From Clostridiales bacterium UBA4706 (GTDB lineage Bacteria; Bacillota; Clostridia; Oscillospirales; Oscillospiraceae): a DNA stretch of 18,125 nucleotides. A program made the position numbers and the translations under genes. This document shows positions 1 through 7,172 of this stretch, piece after piece. The notes beneath the pieces were generated by a model that searched no databases, was not told the origin of the DNA, and was given only the letters and a program-made list of their open reading frames with translations. The stretch covers positions 1 to 18,125 of the forward strand of contig DHKA01000036.1 of NCBI GenBank assembly GCA_002404605.1, given 5' to 3'. Position 1 is the first letter of the stretch. Every line of letters starts with the position of its first letter.

Positions 1-782
1 CGCTCACCGGCGCGGATATCCCGTTCAGCGCGTCGGACAGCGGTACGGTCGTCGCGAAGATCAACGGCCGGCTGCCGGTGATCAATAACGCGGGAGCGCA
101 TAACGCCGTTTACCGGGGAAAAAATCTCGGTACGAGCGTGACGGCAGCGCAGTGGGCGGCGATCGCAAACGGCACGTTCGCGGATCTGTACATCGGCGAC
201 TACTGGACAATAAATGAAATGAACTGGCGTATCGCCGCCTTTGACTATTATTTTAGGATGGGAGATACCGATTGTACGACCCACCATGTTGTGATCGTCC
301 CGGATGTAAGGCTGTACTCGGCAAGAATGAACGAAACGGACGATACCACGGGCGGCTATGTCGGCTCAGAAATGTACACAGCCAATCTTGAACAGGCGAA
401 AACAGCCATCAACGCGGCGTTCGGCGCAGACCATATATTGAGCCACCGACAGTCGTTAATTAACGCCGTCACAAACGGGGTGCCGAGCGGGGTCTCGTGG
501 TATGACAGTACCGTGGAGCTTATGACAGAGCGGAATGTTTACGGGAATGCGGTCATGGGCTGGTCCAGCAACGGTTCCGCCCCATTCGTTTATACCGTGG
601 ACAAAACGCAGTACCCGCTGTTTGCACTTGACCCGTCAATGATCGTACGCAGAATATGGTTCTGGCTTCGTGACACCGCATCGGCGGCGGCGTTCTGCGC
701 CGCGGGATACGCGGGCCAGGCCAACCGAACTGCGGCGTCAACCTCGGGCGGCGTGCGCCCGGCGTTCTGCATCAAAGCGTAA
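1..782 (+). CDS. Phage tail-tip / receptor-type protein, C-terminal part (5' end outside window)
   Basis: The reading frame is open from the first full codon at base 3, so the gene begins upstream; the GTG at 78 is an internal codon. About 259 residues are visible. The C-terminus, with a WFWLRD motif about 45 residues from the end and GGVRPAFCI at the very end, is the pattern I associate with DUF6273-like, C-type-lectin-like domains of clostridial phage tail or adhesin proteins. A mid-region segment (TTGGYVGSEMYTANLEQAK) also resembles clostridial phage tail proteins. It is followed after 14 nt by a small phage gene and then XkdX, which fits the distal end of a tail module. The role in receptor binding is inferred from family and position. 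It could also be a non-tail adhesin of phage origin. Confidence 0.65.
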   Translation, partial: LTGADIPFSASDSGTVVAKINGRLPVINNAGAHNAVYRGKNLGTSVTAAQWAAIANGTFADLYIGDYWTINEMNWRIAAFDYYFRMGDTDCTTHHVVIVPDVRLYSARMNETDDTTGGYVGSEMYTANLEQAKTAINAAFGADHILSHRQSLINAVTNGVPSGVSWYDSTVELMTERNVYGNAVMGWSSNGSAPFVYTVDKTQYPLFALDPSMIVRRIWFWLRDTASAAAFCAAGYAGQANRTAASTSGGVRPAFCIKA

Positions 783-796
783 AGGAGAATGTGACA

Positions 797-1129
797 ATGT
801 ACAAAATCACTTTGGCTGACGGCACGACGCTGGAAAATCTCGTACTCAACGGCAACAACTATATTTCTCCCGCGGCGGTGGATGATGCGGTTTTCAAAGA
901 CAACTTGGCTGCCGTCACCATTACAAATCTTGCCGACGGCAGCACGGAGCAGATCGAAGACGGCGTGCTTTTGAGCAGCATCGTCCGGGATGGAAAATCG
1001 TGGCTCGTGCTCGGCACAAAATCTCCGGAGCAGAAGGCACAGGAAGCGATCGACGCATCGTTCACGGATCTGCAGCTGGCTCTCGCGGAGGTATACGAAA
1101 TGATGATCGGAGGTATGAGCGATGGCTAA
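797..1129 (+). CDS. Small phage protein of unknown function, tail-fibre-adjacent
   Basis: 110 residues beginning MYKITLADGT. A GTG six bases upstream would add two residues, but AGGAG at 783-787 lies 9 nt before the ATG and only 3 nt before the GTG, so I chose the ATG. The first two thirds look beta-rich (alternating hydrophobic and polar residues, several Asn/Asp-Gly turns). The last 30 residues, containing LQLALAEVYEMMIGG, should form an amphipathic helix. Small proteins of this shape often sit between the fibre gene and xkdX in Firmicutes phages and may be structural or fibre accessory proteins. I do not recognise a named family. The stop codon lies inside the start of the next gene, so the two are translationally coupled. 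Confidence 0.7.
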   Translation: MYKITLADGTTLENLVLNGNNYISPAAVDDAVFKDNLAAVTITNLADGSTEQIEDGVLLSSIVRDGKSWLVLGTKSPEQKAQEAIDASFTDLQLALAEVYEMMIGGMSDG

Positions 1130-1229
1130 GATCTATGCGGCGCTGATCCGCAAGGGATTAAAAACGCTCGAAGACGTACCCGCCCGGCTGCGGGCGGAAG
1201 TGGAGAGATTATTGGAGGAGGACGTATGA
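1122..1229 (+). CDS. xkdX: XkdX-family phage protein (35 aa)
   Basis: A 35-residue protein, MAKIYAALIRKG at the N-terminus followed by a LKTLEDVPARLR segment and an acidic LLEEDV end. This is the usual layout of the XkdX family (short PBSX-type phage proteins encoded just downstream of tail fibre genes): a lysine- and tyrosine-containing start, a lightly hydrophobic helix, and a conserved V-P-x-x-L-R motif. GGAGG at 1109-1113 is 8 nt before the ATG. The gene overlaps the preceding stop by 8 nt and its TGA overlaps the lysin start (ATGA). Its molecular role is unknown; the context is tail assembly or host interaction. Confidence 0.8.
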   Translation: MAKIYAALIRKGLKTLEDVPARLRAEVERLLEEDV

Positions 1230-1966
1230 AAGGCATCGATATTTCTCAGTGGCAGGGCGATATCAACCTGGCACCGTACCAAAACGGCTTTGTGATCGTC
1301 CGCGGCGGGTTCTGGACGAGTGTTGACCCGTGGGCGGAGCGCAATATTGCCAAGTGCGACGCTCTCGGTATCCCGTGGGGGCTTTACTGGTACAGCTACG
1401 CGCTCAGCGAAGCGCAGGCGGTCGAGGAGGCAAAGGCCTGTCTCAAATTCCTGGCCGGACGGAAGCCACGGCTCGGCGTGTGGTTCGATATGGAGGACGC
1501 CGACGGGTACAAGGCAAAGAACGGCTTTCCCCCGGACGAGACGATCACTGCCATGTGCAGAGCGTTCTGCGCGGCTGTGGCGGAGACTGGCAACAAAACC
1601 GGCGTGTACGCCAGCTTGAGCTGGTTTGATACGCACATCGGCGAGACGGGATATGACCGCTGGATCGCGGCGTGGGGCGCAAATGACGGCGTGAATTATC
1701 CCGACCTGCGCGCGAGGTGCGTCATGCAGCAGTACCGGGGCAGCCCGCTGGATCTGGACGTGATGTATGTGCCGATCAGCTATTTTGACAATGGTACGGC
1801 GGACGCAGCAGAGCCGGAAAAGGACGGGGTAAACGTGAATATTGCGGCGGTGGCACAGAAGGTGCTCGACGGAAAGTGGGGCAACGGCGAAGAGCGAAAG
1901 CAAAAGCTCGGCGCGTGGTTTTATGATCTCGTGCAGGGTGAAGTAAACCGGATGCTGGGGGTGTGA
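1226..1966 (+). CDS. GH25 endolysin (N,O-diacetylmuramidase) with C-terminal CW_7 motif
   Basis: 246 residues, close to the usual size of a GH25 phage lysozyme plus one binding repeat. The N-terminal GH25 barrel shows KGIDISQWQG (D5), the strand-end FDME (D88, E90, the acidic pair that includes the catalytic glutamate) and LDLDVMY (D178), all expected in the family. After an acidic linker (about 190-203), residues 206-245 contain GKWGNGEERKQKL and YDLVQGEVNRML, a CW_7 (Cpl-7-type) peptidoglycan-binding repeat. The enzyme cleaves the MurNAc-GlcNAc bond at host lysis. There is no signal peptide and no holin in the window. GGAGGAGG sits 4 nt before the ATG. Its place between xkdX and a portal gene is unusual. 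Confidence 0.9.
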   Translation: MKGIDISQWQGDINLAPYQNGFVIVRGGFWTSVDPWAERNIAKCDALGIPWGLYWYSYALSEAQAVEEAKACLKFLAGRKPRLGVWFDMEDADGYKAKNGFPPDETITAMCRAFCAAVAETGNKTGVYASLSWFDTHIGETGYDRWIAAWGANDGVNYPDLRARCVMQQYRGSPLDLDVMYVPISYFDNGTADAAEPEKDGVNVNIAAVAQKVLDGKWGNGEERKQKLGAWFYDLVQGEVNRMLGV

Positions 1967-1967
1967 G

Positions 1968-3782
1968 ATGAAATTGCGAAAGAAACAGCCGCAGCCGGAG
2001 GTCGTTTCCGGCTACGATTATTCCGACCGCGAAGCGCGCGAGCGGACGGCATACGCGCTTTTTCAGCGCGCCAAAAACGCCCGCACCGCCGTGGAGATCG
2101 AGTGGGAAAAGTGCAACGATTACTACAACGGCATCCACGATGTGACGTGCGATATCACCGAGTTCTGCCGCGAGAACGACATCCCGTGGCTCCCGGCGAG
2201 CATTCCCGATCCGTATATCCTCGTCGAGAGCCAGATCGAGCCGACTGTGCCGCAGCCGGAATTTCGCGGACGCGACGACGATCTTGACAGCGCTATGGCC
2301 AAGCGGCGCGAATTCGCCGTGCGGTATATCGCCGAGAACAACCGCCTTTCCGACATGAACACGCGCAACGAGCGCCGTCTTCTGAAGCTCGGCGACGCTT
2401 TCTGGAAGGCGTACTGGGACGAAGACATGCGCTGCGGCGAGGCGCAGGGCGACATCCGCGTGAGCGATATCCCTGTGGAGGCGGTGTTCCCCGACCCCGC
2501 AGTGCGCGGCGGCAGCGTGCAGGACGGACAGTATCTCGACTACGTTTACCGCATCCACAAGGTGCGCTTTGCGCAGGTATTCCGCGCCGATCTCGAGAAG
2601 CTCGGCATCACGGCGGAGGAAGCGCTCGGCGAGGATTATGTGCCCCGCGGCGAGATCTTTGACATGACGAGCGCGCTGAGCGACACGGACGACACCGTAC
2701 AGGTGCTCGAGCACTGGTTCCGCCAGCCGGTCGAAACGAGCGTAGACGGCGAGACGATCCCTGCCGGGGCGGTGGCGTGCTCCGTGCAGGCGGGTGGGCG
2801 CGAGCTGCGGTATATCCCAAACTACTGGCGGCGCACGGGCGGGCAGAACACGCTCTTCCCGTTCGTGCACTACTGGCGCATTCAAGACGAGAACCGCTTC
2901 TGGAATAAGAGCGAACTCGCCGCGGTGCTCGATCTTGTGGATGCCGCCGACCGCAAGCTCGCTTCGGCGCTTTTAAACGACAGCTTTCTCTCCAACGACA
3001 TCCTGCTCGTGGAGGACGGCGCGCTGGCCGACGGCGAGGAGCTCACGAACGAACCGGGCGCGGTCGTGCATCTCAAGCAGGGGCGTATGGGCGGCGTGCA
3101 GCGCCTCGGCGGATTGCAGAGCATCGGCAAGGCGGCGATGGATATCACCTGGTTCAAGGAGCAGATCGAGCGCGCCAGCCGCAGCTACGACACCGGCACC
3201 GGCAAGGAGACGGCGCGCGTTACGACCGCCTCGGGTCTCTCGATGCTCCGCGCCGACGGGCGCGAGCAGGCGGACATCAAGCGCGCCGACCGAAACGCCG
3301 GGTTTGAGCGGCTCTACGAGCTGCTCGACTGGCTCTCGCTGGAATTCTTCGACGACGACCGGATGCTCTATCTCGGCGCGCCGGAGGGGGCGAGGGCGCC
3401 GGGGCAGCGCATGATCTACAACAGCGCCGACTTTGCCCGCACGCTGCCGGAGGTCCGCTCCCTCACCGGCGAGGTGGTGCGCCCGTCCAGAGAATTTTTC
3501 CCGCGGGTGGATATCACGGTGCAGGCCGCCGACGGCGCGCGGCGCGACCGGCAGACGACGCTGCAGGCGCTCGACGGTCTGACCCGGGCGAACGTCACGG
3601 CGGAAAACTGGCGCATCTTCGCCGCCGAGCTCGAGATCCTCGATATTCCCGACCGGCAGGAGATCGTCGGAGAGTGGGAGCGGAGATTCGCGCCGACAGA
3701 GGAGACGACTCCCTCCGTCGGCGGCATAGCCGCCGACACCTCCCGCAAAGAGGGGGACTTTGAAGGAGGCGAGCCGGTATGA
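1968..3782 (+). CDS. Phage portal protein (P22-like)
   Basis: 604 residues, within the normal size of P22/podovirus-type portal proteins. After a basic, disordered N-terminus (KLRKKQPQPE), a long helical region includes EKCNDYYNG and a MNTRNERRLLKLGDAFWKAY segment followed by DIPVEAVFPDP, a combination typical of these portals. The middle half has a beta-rich wing (HWFRQPVETSV, FPFVHYWRIQDENRFW). A long helix follows (AAVLDLVDAADRKLASALLNDS), then a crown-like helical C-terminus. Portals form the dodecameric DNA gate of the capsid. The last ~25 residues are encoded by a hairpin repeat and are probably not ancestral. The gene starts 1 nt after the lysin stop; no terminase or major capsid gene is visible. 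The assignment is from pattern, not a database search. Confidence 0.75.
   Translation: MKLRKKQPQPEVVSGYDYSDREARERTAYALFQRAKNARTAVEIEWEKCNDYYNGIHDVTCDITEFCRENDIPWLPASIPDPYILVESQIEPTVPQPEFRGRDDDLDSAMAKRREFAVRYIAENNRLSDMNTRNERRLLKLGDAFWKAYWDEDMRCGEAQGDIRVSDIPVEAVFPDPAVRGGSVQDGQYLDYVYRIHKVRFAQVFRADLEKLGITAEEALGEDYVPRGEIFDMTSALSDTDDTVQVLEHWFRQPVETSVDGETIPAGAVACSVQAGGRELRYIPNYWRRTGGQNTLFPFVHYWRIQDENRFWNKSELAAVLDLVDAADRKLASALLNDSFLSNDILLVEDGALADGEELTNEPGAVVHLKQGRMGGVQRLGGLQSIGKAAMDITWFKEQIERASRSYDTGTGKETARVTTASGLSMLRADGREQADIKRADRNAGFERLYELLDWLSLEFFDDDRMLYLGAPEGARAPGQRMIYNSADFARTLPEVRSLTGEVVRPSREFFPRVDITVQAADGARRDRQTTLQALDGLTRANVTAENWRIFAAELEILDIPDRQEIVGEWERRFAPTEETTPSVGGIAADTSRKEGDFEGGEPV
3709..3769 (+). 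repeat. Hairpin-bearing repeat-like element forming the 3' end of the portal gene
   Basis: Inside the portal frame lies a 9-bp perfect inverted repeat, GTCGGCGGC (3717-3725) and GCCGCCGAC (3729-3737), separated by ATA. It is flanked by CTCCCTCC on the left, CACCTCCC next to the right arm, and an AGGGGGACTTTGAAGGAGG tail. This resembles, from memory, short G/C-symmetrical intergenic repeats common in gut Clostridia. Here it is translated as the low-complexity portal tail from TPSVGGIAADTS onward, and its last bases (AAGGAGG, 3763-3769) are the ribosome binding site of the next gene. Family membership is inference. Confidence 0.45.
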
Positions 3783-3898
3783 AGTGCCCATGCTGCGGCA
3801 TTGAAATGCTGCGCAAAACGGCGGCGCAATGGGTGTGCCGCAATCCGAAATGCATAAAATACAATAAGGAGAAGAAAAATGAAGGTCATTCGTCTTGA
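3779..3898 (+). CDS. Small zinc-ribbon phage protein (39 aa)
   Basis: A 39-residue basic protein with two cysteine knuckles: CPCCG (C3, C5, C6) and C20-x4-C25 within VCRNPKC, the layout of a short zinc ribbon. AAGGAGG at 3763-3769 precedes the ATG by 9 nt. The ATG overlaps the portal TGA and the 3' end overlaps the next gene by 20 nt, so it is translated within the block. The ratio of Lys/Arg to acidic residues suggests nucleic-acid or protein binding. Tiny zinc-ribbon proteins next to portal genes occur in many clostridial prophages, but their function is unknown. The ORF is short, so chance is possible, but start signal, overlaps and paired cysteines argue for a gene. Confidence 0.65.
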   Translation: MKCPCCGIEMLRKTAAQWVCRNPKCIKYNKEKKNEGHSS

Positions 3899-4850
3899 CG
3901 ATTTTGGAACAAAAACTCCCTCCGGGAAGCTCCCGGACGGATCGCGCAAAAAGAAGAAAAACCCGGCTGCAACGGACTGGACTCCGGCGGAAAGCGCTGA
4001 GAGCACACCGGCAAAGAACACGGAGAGCGCCGCTCCGACGGAGCGTGGCCCAACATACAGTGAGATCATGCAGAAGTACTATGCCGGGCAGTACGCCGAC
4101 GCGCTCGCCGGGAATAAGCGCACCGCGGAGGCCGAAGCCGGCGCTGCCGAGCGCGACGCGCAGGACGCGCTCGAGCGCATCCGCGGCGGGTACAGGAACA
4201 CCGACCGCCAGCTCTACCGCGAGTATATGGAAAGCACCCGCACGCTGCCGCAGCGTCTCGCCGCACAGGGCATCACCGGCGGTCTGACGGAATCCTCGCA
4301 GATACGCCTTGCCAACTCCTACGGCGAAGAGCTTGCCGAAAACGAACGGGCGCGCCTTACCGAGGAAGCGCAGACCTACTCCGCGCGTGACGCCCGTCTT
4401 GCCGCTGCGGAGACTGAGCGGGAGCGTGCCGACGCCGAGGCGAAAAAGACGCATGGCGAGAGTCTGGCAAAGTTCTGGCAGGAGGTGGAAAAGCGCCGCC
4501 GCGAGGAGGCCGCCAAAGCCGCCGCACTGCTCGCCGCGGCGGGCGATTACTCCGGCTATGTCGGCATGGGTCTCACACAGGATCAGGCGGACTATCTCTC
4601 GGAGATCTGGATGGGCCGAAACGACAAAGTCGCCCAGCTGCGCCGCACGTGGGGCGGCGGGAGAGGTTCCGGCTCATCGGGCTCGGCGCTGGCCGACACG
4701 CTCTCCGAGACGCTTCTTCTCAACGCCGAGCGCGGCACGGACGCGGCGGTGGAATATATCGCCGCACGGCTCGCTTCCGGCGATATCCAGAGCGACGAGG
4801 CGGAGGAGATCTGGAAGCTGCTCCGCACCTCGGAAGAGGAAGATATTTAA
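3879..4850 (+). CDS. Helical Ala/Glu-rich phage protein, possible scaffold or ejection protein
   Basis: 323 residues. The N-terminal 55 residues are basic and disordered (KKKKN, repeated AESAEST-like segments). Residues ~60-220 are strongly helical and coiled-coil-like, rich in Ala, Glu and Arg, and contain LAAQGITGGLTESSQIRLAN, a motif I associate with portal-adjacent proteins of clostridial phages. The C-terminus has YSGYVGMGLTQDQADYL, a Gly/Ser linker (GGGRGSGSSGS) and a final helical pair ending in EEEDI. AAGGAG at 3866-3871 is 7 nt before the ATG. Position after the portal and the helical composition suit a scaffold or internal ejection protein, but no motif proves it. This is the last phage gene; what follows is intergenic DNA and then a housekeeping gene. 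Confidence 0.6.
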   Translation: MKVIRLDDFGTKTPSGKLPDGSRKKKKNPAATDWTPAESAESTPAKNTESAAPTERGPTYSEIMQKYYAGQYADALAGNKRTAEAEAGAAERDAQDALERIRGGYRNTDRQLYREYMESTRTLPQRLAAQGITGGLTESSQIRLANSYGEELAENERARLTEEAQTYSARDARLAAAETERERADAEAKKTHGESLAKFWQEVEKRRREEAAKAAALLAAAGDYSGYVGMGLTQDQADYLSEIWMGRNDKVAQLRRTWGGGRGSGSSGSALADTLSETLLLNAERGTDAAVEYIAARLASGDIQSDEAEEIWKLLRTSEEEDI

Positions 4851-4864
4851 TTTTTAAATTTTTC

Positions 4865-4893
4865 TTGACAGAAGGGAACAATTGCGCTAATAT
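4865..4893 (+). promoter_or_regulatory. Near-consensus sigma-A promoter
   Basis: TTGACA (4865-4870), a 17-nt spacer and TAATAT (4888-4893), preceded by an A/T-rich stretch that could act as an UP element. This is the best -35/-10 pair in the window. It starts just 14 nt after the last phage gene and points toward typA, but a strong hairpin lies ~100 nt downstream, so the product may be a short RNA or an attenuated leader. Confidence 0.6.
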
Positions 4894-4922
4894 CATAATG
4901 GCGGGGAAGTTGGGCTTTCCAT

Positions 4923-4951
4923 AAAAAAAGCCGCTCCTCCGACCTTCGGCT
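4923..4951 (-). terminator. Possible minus-strand terminator
   Basis: Read on the minus strand, AGCCG and CGGCT form a 5-bp stem with a 13-nt loop, followed directly by a run of seven T. The stem is short and no minus-strand gene is seen upstream of it, so it may be coincidental or protect the phage block from antisense transcription. Confidence 0.25.
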
Positions 4952-4991
4952 GCCCAGCACAGCAGCGCGAAGAGCCAATACTTTTCTCCTC

Positions 4992-5035
4992 GGAGGATCG
5001 ACCCCAACAGGGCGGGGGCGATCCTCCTTTCTGTT
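4992..5035 (+). terminator. Terminator/attenuator hairpin upstream of typA
   Basis: GGAGGATCG (4992-5000) pairs perfectly with CGATCCTCC (5019-5027). CCCC (5002-5005) and GGGG (5015-5018) extend the stem past one bulged A. The right arm is followed by TTTCTGTT, a modest U-tract. It could end transcription from the promoter at 4865-4893 or read-through from the phage block. The left arm has a competing upstream partner (4935-4942). Confidence 0.5.
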
Positions 5036-5043
5036 GAGAAAAT

Positions 5044-5079
5044 TCAAACAACCCCCACTCCGTTGAGGGGTTTGTTTGA
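5044..5079. repeat. Inverted repeat (12-bp stem, one bulge)
   Basis: TCAAACAACCCC pairs with GGGGTTTGTTTGA with a single bulged T; the loop is CACTCCGTTGA. It lies directly upstream of the first copy of the 131-nt repeat, where the second copy has an unrelated hairpin in the same relative place (9700-9726). It may be a back-up terminator or the variable outer part of the repeat. Confidence 0.5.
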
Positions 5080-5085
5080 GAGAGA

Positions 5086-5216
5086 TGCGGCCCGCGGCAG
5101 CGCACGCTCTGCGAGCGCACGTTTGCGGGCCGAAATGCATTTTCTCCGACGCACATGTCGCCGGAGAAAATGATCCCATTTCTTTGCGCCTGCGGGCGCA
5201 AACTCTGCGAGGATTT
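5086..5216 (+). repeat. 131-nt multi-hairpin intergenic repeat, copy 1
   Basis: This segment aligns without gaps to 9733-9863 (by hand about 17 differences in 131, roughly 87% identity). It holds three stems: CGGCCCGC (5088-5095) with GCGGGCCG (5125-5132); ATTTTCTCCG (5139-5148) with CGGAGAAAAT (5162-5171); and TTTGCGCC (5183-5190) with GGCGCAAA (5195-5202) around a TGCG loop. The loop of stem 2 (ACGCACATGTCGC) is identical in both copies. Two stems carry compensated base changes between copies. The orientation given is that of typA. The function is unknown; an RNA element, a palindromic REP-like unit or a non-autonomous mobile unit are all possible. Confidence 0.8.
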
Positions 5217-5265
5217 AGGACGGCTTGTTTTTGTTGAAAAACAATGAAAAAATAAGGAAAATCTC

Positions 5266-5294
5266 TTTTCATACAGAATGCATTGTGGTATAAT
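5266..5294 (+). promoter_or_regulatory. typA promoter (extended -10)
   Basis: TATAAT (5289-5294) preceded by TG at 5286-5287 gives an extended -10. With a 17-nt spacer the -35 is TTTTCA (5266-5271), a 4/6 match. An A-rich tract (about 5237-5260) lies upstream. The predicted start is near 5301, leaving a ~38-nt leader before the typA start codon. Confidence 0.7.
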
Positions 5295-5338
5295 ATTTCG
5301 CTGGTTTTGAATCGGATTTATATTTGGAGATGGATACT

Positions 5339-7159
5339 ATGGAATTACGCAATATCGCAATCATTGCCCACGTTGACCACGGCAAGACGACGCTCGTGGA
5401 CGAAATGCTCAAGCAGTCGGGCGTGTACCGCGAAAATCAGGAGGTCGTTGAGCGCGTGATGGACTCCGGCGATCTCGAGCGCGAGCGCGGCATCACCATT
5501 CTTGCGAAGAACACCGCCGTTACCTATAAGGGCGTCAAGATCAACATCGTCGATACGCCGGGCCACGCCGACTTCGGCGGCGAGGTCGAACGCGTGCTCA
5601 AAATGGTCAACGGCGTTATCCTCCTCGTGGACGCCGCCGAAGGCCCCATGCCGCAGACGCGCTTCGTACTGGGCCGCGCGCTGGAGCTCGGCCACCGCGT
5701 GATCGTCGTCGTCAATAAGATCGACCGCCCCGACCAGCGCATCCACGAGGTCGTGGACGAGGTGCTGGAGCTGCTGATGGATCTCAACGCCACGGACGAG
5801 CAGCTCGATTCCCCGATGCTGTTCTGCTCGGGCCGCCAGGGAACGGCGTCCTATTCGCCGGACGTGCCGGGCACCGATCTTCAGCCGCTGTTCGACACGA
5901 TCCTCGAGTATATCCCCGAACCGGCGCAGGACACCGCCGCGCCCTTCCAGATGCTCGTTTCCTCACTCGACTATAACGAGTTCGTCGGCCGCATCGCCAT
6001 CGGGCGCATCGAGCGCGGCACGATCCGCCAGAACGAGGAGATCGCCGTCTGCAACTACCATTCGCCGGACGCCGCACCGCGCAAGGCGAAGGCCGTCTCG
6101 CTCTACGAATTCAGCGGCCTTGCCAAGGTCCCCGTGGCGGAGGCCGCGGCGGGCAATATCATCGCCATGAGCGGCATCGGCGACGTCACCATCGGCGACA
6201 CGATCTGCGCCGTCGGCACGGTCGAGCCGCTGCCGTTCGTGAAGATCTCCGCGCCGACGATGGAAATGACGTTCTCCGTCAACAATTCTCCCTTTGCCGG
6301 ACGCGAAGGCAAGTTTGTCACCAGCCGCCAGATCCGCGACCGTCTTTACCGCGAGACGCTCAAGGACGTTTCCCTGCGCGTCACGGACGTCGAGGGCAGT
6401 ACCGACAGCTTCAACGTTGCCGGACGCGGCGAAATGTCGCTCTCGATCCTCATCGAGACGATGCGCCGCGAAGGATATGAGTTCCAGGTCTCGCCCCCGC
6501 GCGTGCTCATGCAGCGCGACGAGAAGGGGAATCTCATGGAGCCGATGGAAGAGCTTGTGGCGGACGTGCCGCAGGAGTATGTCGGCTCGGTCATCGAAAA
6601 GCTCGGCACGCGCAAGGCGGAGCTGAAGGAGATGGCCCCCGTGGGCGCGCGCATGCGTCTCATCTTCCTCGTGCCGAGCCGCGGACTGTTCGGCTACCGG
6701 AACGAATTCCTCACCGACACTCACGGCGAGGGCATCATGGCCTCCGTGTTCGACAGCTACGCCCCCTATAAGGGCGAGGTCACGCGCCGCTCGACCGGCT
6801 CTCTCATCGCGTGGGAGCAGGGCGAAGCCGTCGCCTACGGCATCTGGAACGCGCAGGAGCGCGGCATCATGTTCATTACGCCCGGCACGCCGGTCTACGG
6901 CGGCATGATCGTCGGCGTCAGCCCCAAGCAGGAGGACATCCCGGTCAACGTCTGCCGTACGAAGCACCTCACGAATACCCGCGCCTCCGGCTCGGACGAG
7001 GCGCTGCGGCTCATCCCGCCTCGCCAGATGTCGCTCGAGCAGTGCATGGAGTTCCTCGCGGACGACGAGCTTCTCGAAGTCACGCCCAAGAACCTCCGTC
7101 TGCGCAAGCGCATTCTCGACCACAGCCAGCGCATGAAGAACATCCACGGCAAGAAATAA
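5339..7159 (+). CDS. typA: Ribosome-associated translational GTPase TypA/BipA
   Basis: 606 residues, matching the usual ~607-613. TypA binds the ribosome in its GTP form and supports ribosome assembly and stress or low-temperature growth. Visible GTPase motifs: G1 AHVDHGKT (10-17), G2 with RERGITIL (48-55), G3 DTPGH (72-76), G4 NKID (126-129) and a G5-like SGRQG (164-168). EF-G-like domains and the TypA-specific C-terminal domain follow; the C-terminus is basic (LRLRKRILDHSQRMKN). I chose the ATG at 5339 because GGAG (5326-5329) lies 9 nt upstream and the protein then begins MELRNIAIIAHVDHGK as usual; an upstream TTG or ATG would overlap that site. It has its own promoter and terminator, so it is monocistronic between the phage remnant and the sugar cluster. 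Confidence 0.97.
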   Translation: MELRNIAIIAHVDHGKTTLVDEMLKQSGVYRENQEVVERVMDSGDLERERGITILAKNTAVTYKGVKINIVDTPGHADFGGEVERVLKMVNGVILLVDAAEGPMPQTRFVLGRALELGHRVIVVVNKIDRPDQRIHEVVDEVLELLMDLNATDEQLDSPMLFCSGRQGTASYSPDVPGTDLQPLFDTILEYIPEPAQDTAAPFQMLVSSLDYNEFVGRIAIGRIERGTIRQNEEIAVCNYHSPDAAPRKAKAVSLYEFSGLAKVPVAEAAAGNIIAMSGIGDVTIGDTICAVGTVEPLPFVKISAPTMEMTFSVNNSPFAGREGKFVTSRQIRDRLYRETLKDVSLRVTDVEGSTDSFNVAGRGEMSLSILIETMRREGYEFQVSPPRVLMQRDEKGNLMEPMEELVADVPQEYVGSVIEKLGTRKAELKEMAPVGARMRLIFLVPSRGLFGYRNEFLTDTHGEGIMASVFDSYAPYKGEVTRRSTGSLIAWEQGEAVAYGIWNAQERGIMFITPGTPVYGGMIVGVSPKQEDIPVNVCRTKHLTNTRASGSDEALRLIPPRQMSLEQCMEFLADDELLEVTPKNLRLRKRILDHSQRMKNIHGKK

Positions 7160-7172
7160 AATACCGCATAGA

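Larger units (their letters stand above)
4900..5035 (+). ncRNA. Candidate short RNA or attenuated leader upstream of typA
   Basis: The segment between a near-consensus promoter and a 9-bp-plus hairpin with a T-rich 3' flank has no credible ORF. It contains several local hairpins: GGCTTT (4913-4918) with AAAGCC (4927-4932), and CCGA (4939-4942) with TCGG (4946-4949). TCCTCCGA (4935-4942) can also pair with TCGGAGGA (4990-4997), which would consume the left arm of the downstream terminator. I do not recognise a known RNA family: no 6S, SRP, tmRNA or tRNA signature is seen. Whether it is transcribed is unknown. Confidence 0.25.

Noticed and set aside
3416..4454. Long minus-strand open frames opposite the portal and helical phage genes
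   Set aside because: They mirror GC-rich coding sequence on the plus strand, are Arg/Ala/Val-rich without recognisable motifs, and lack start signals.
4893..5201. Minus-strand ORF through repeat copy 1 whose product shares IIFSGDMCVGEN with a minus-strand ORF through copy 2 (9489-9848)
   Set aside because: Both are translations of the structured repeat; they begin with TTG without a ribosome binding site, and most differences between the copies change amino acids while preserving hairpins, which fits structure rather than coding.
4851..5338. tRNA, tmRNA, 6S or SRP RNA gene, or a phage attachment site, in the gene-free stretch
   Set aside because: No cloverleaf, T-arm sequence or conserved SRP/6S features were found, and no direct repeat pair marking an att site could be identified within the window.
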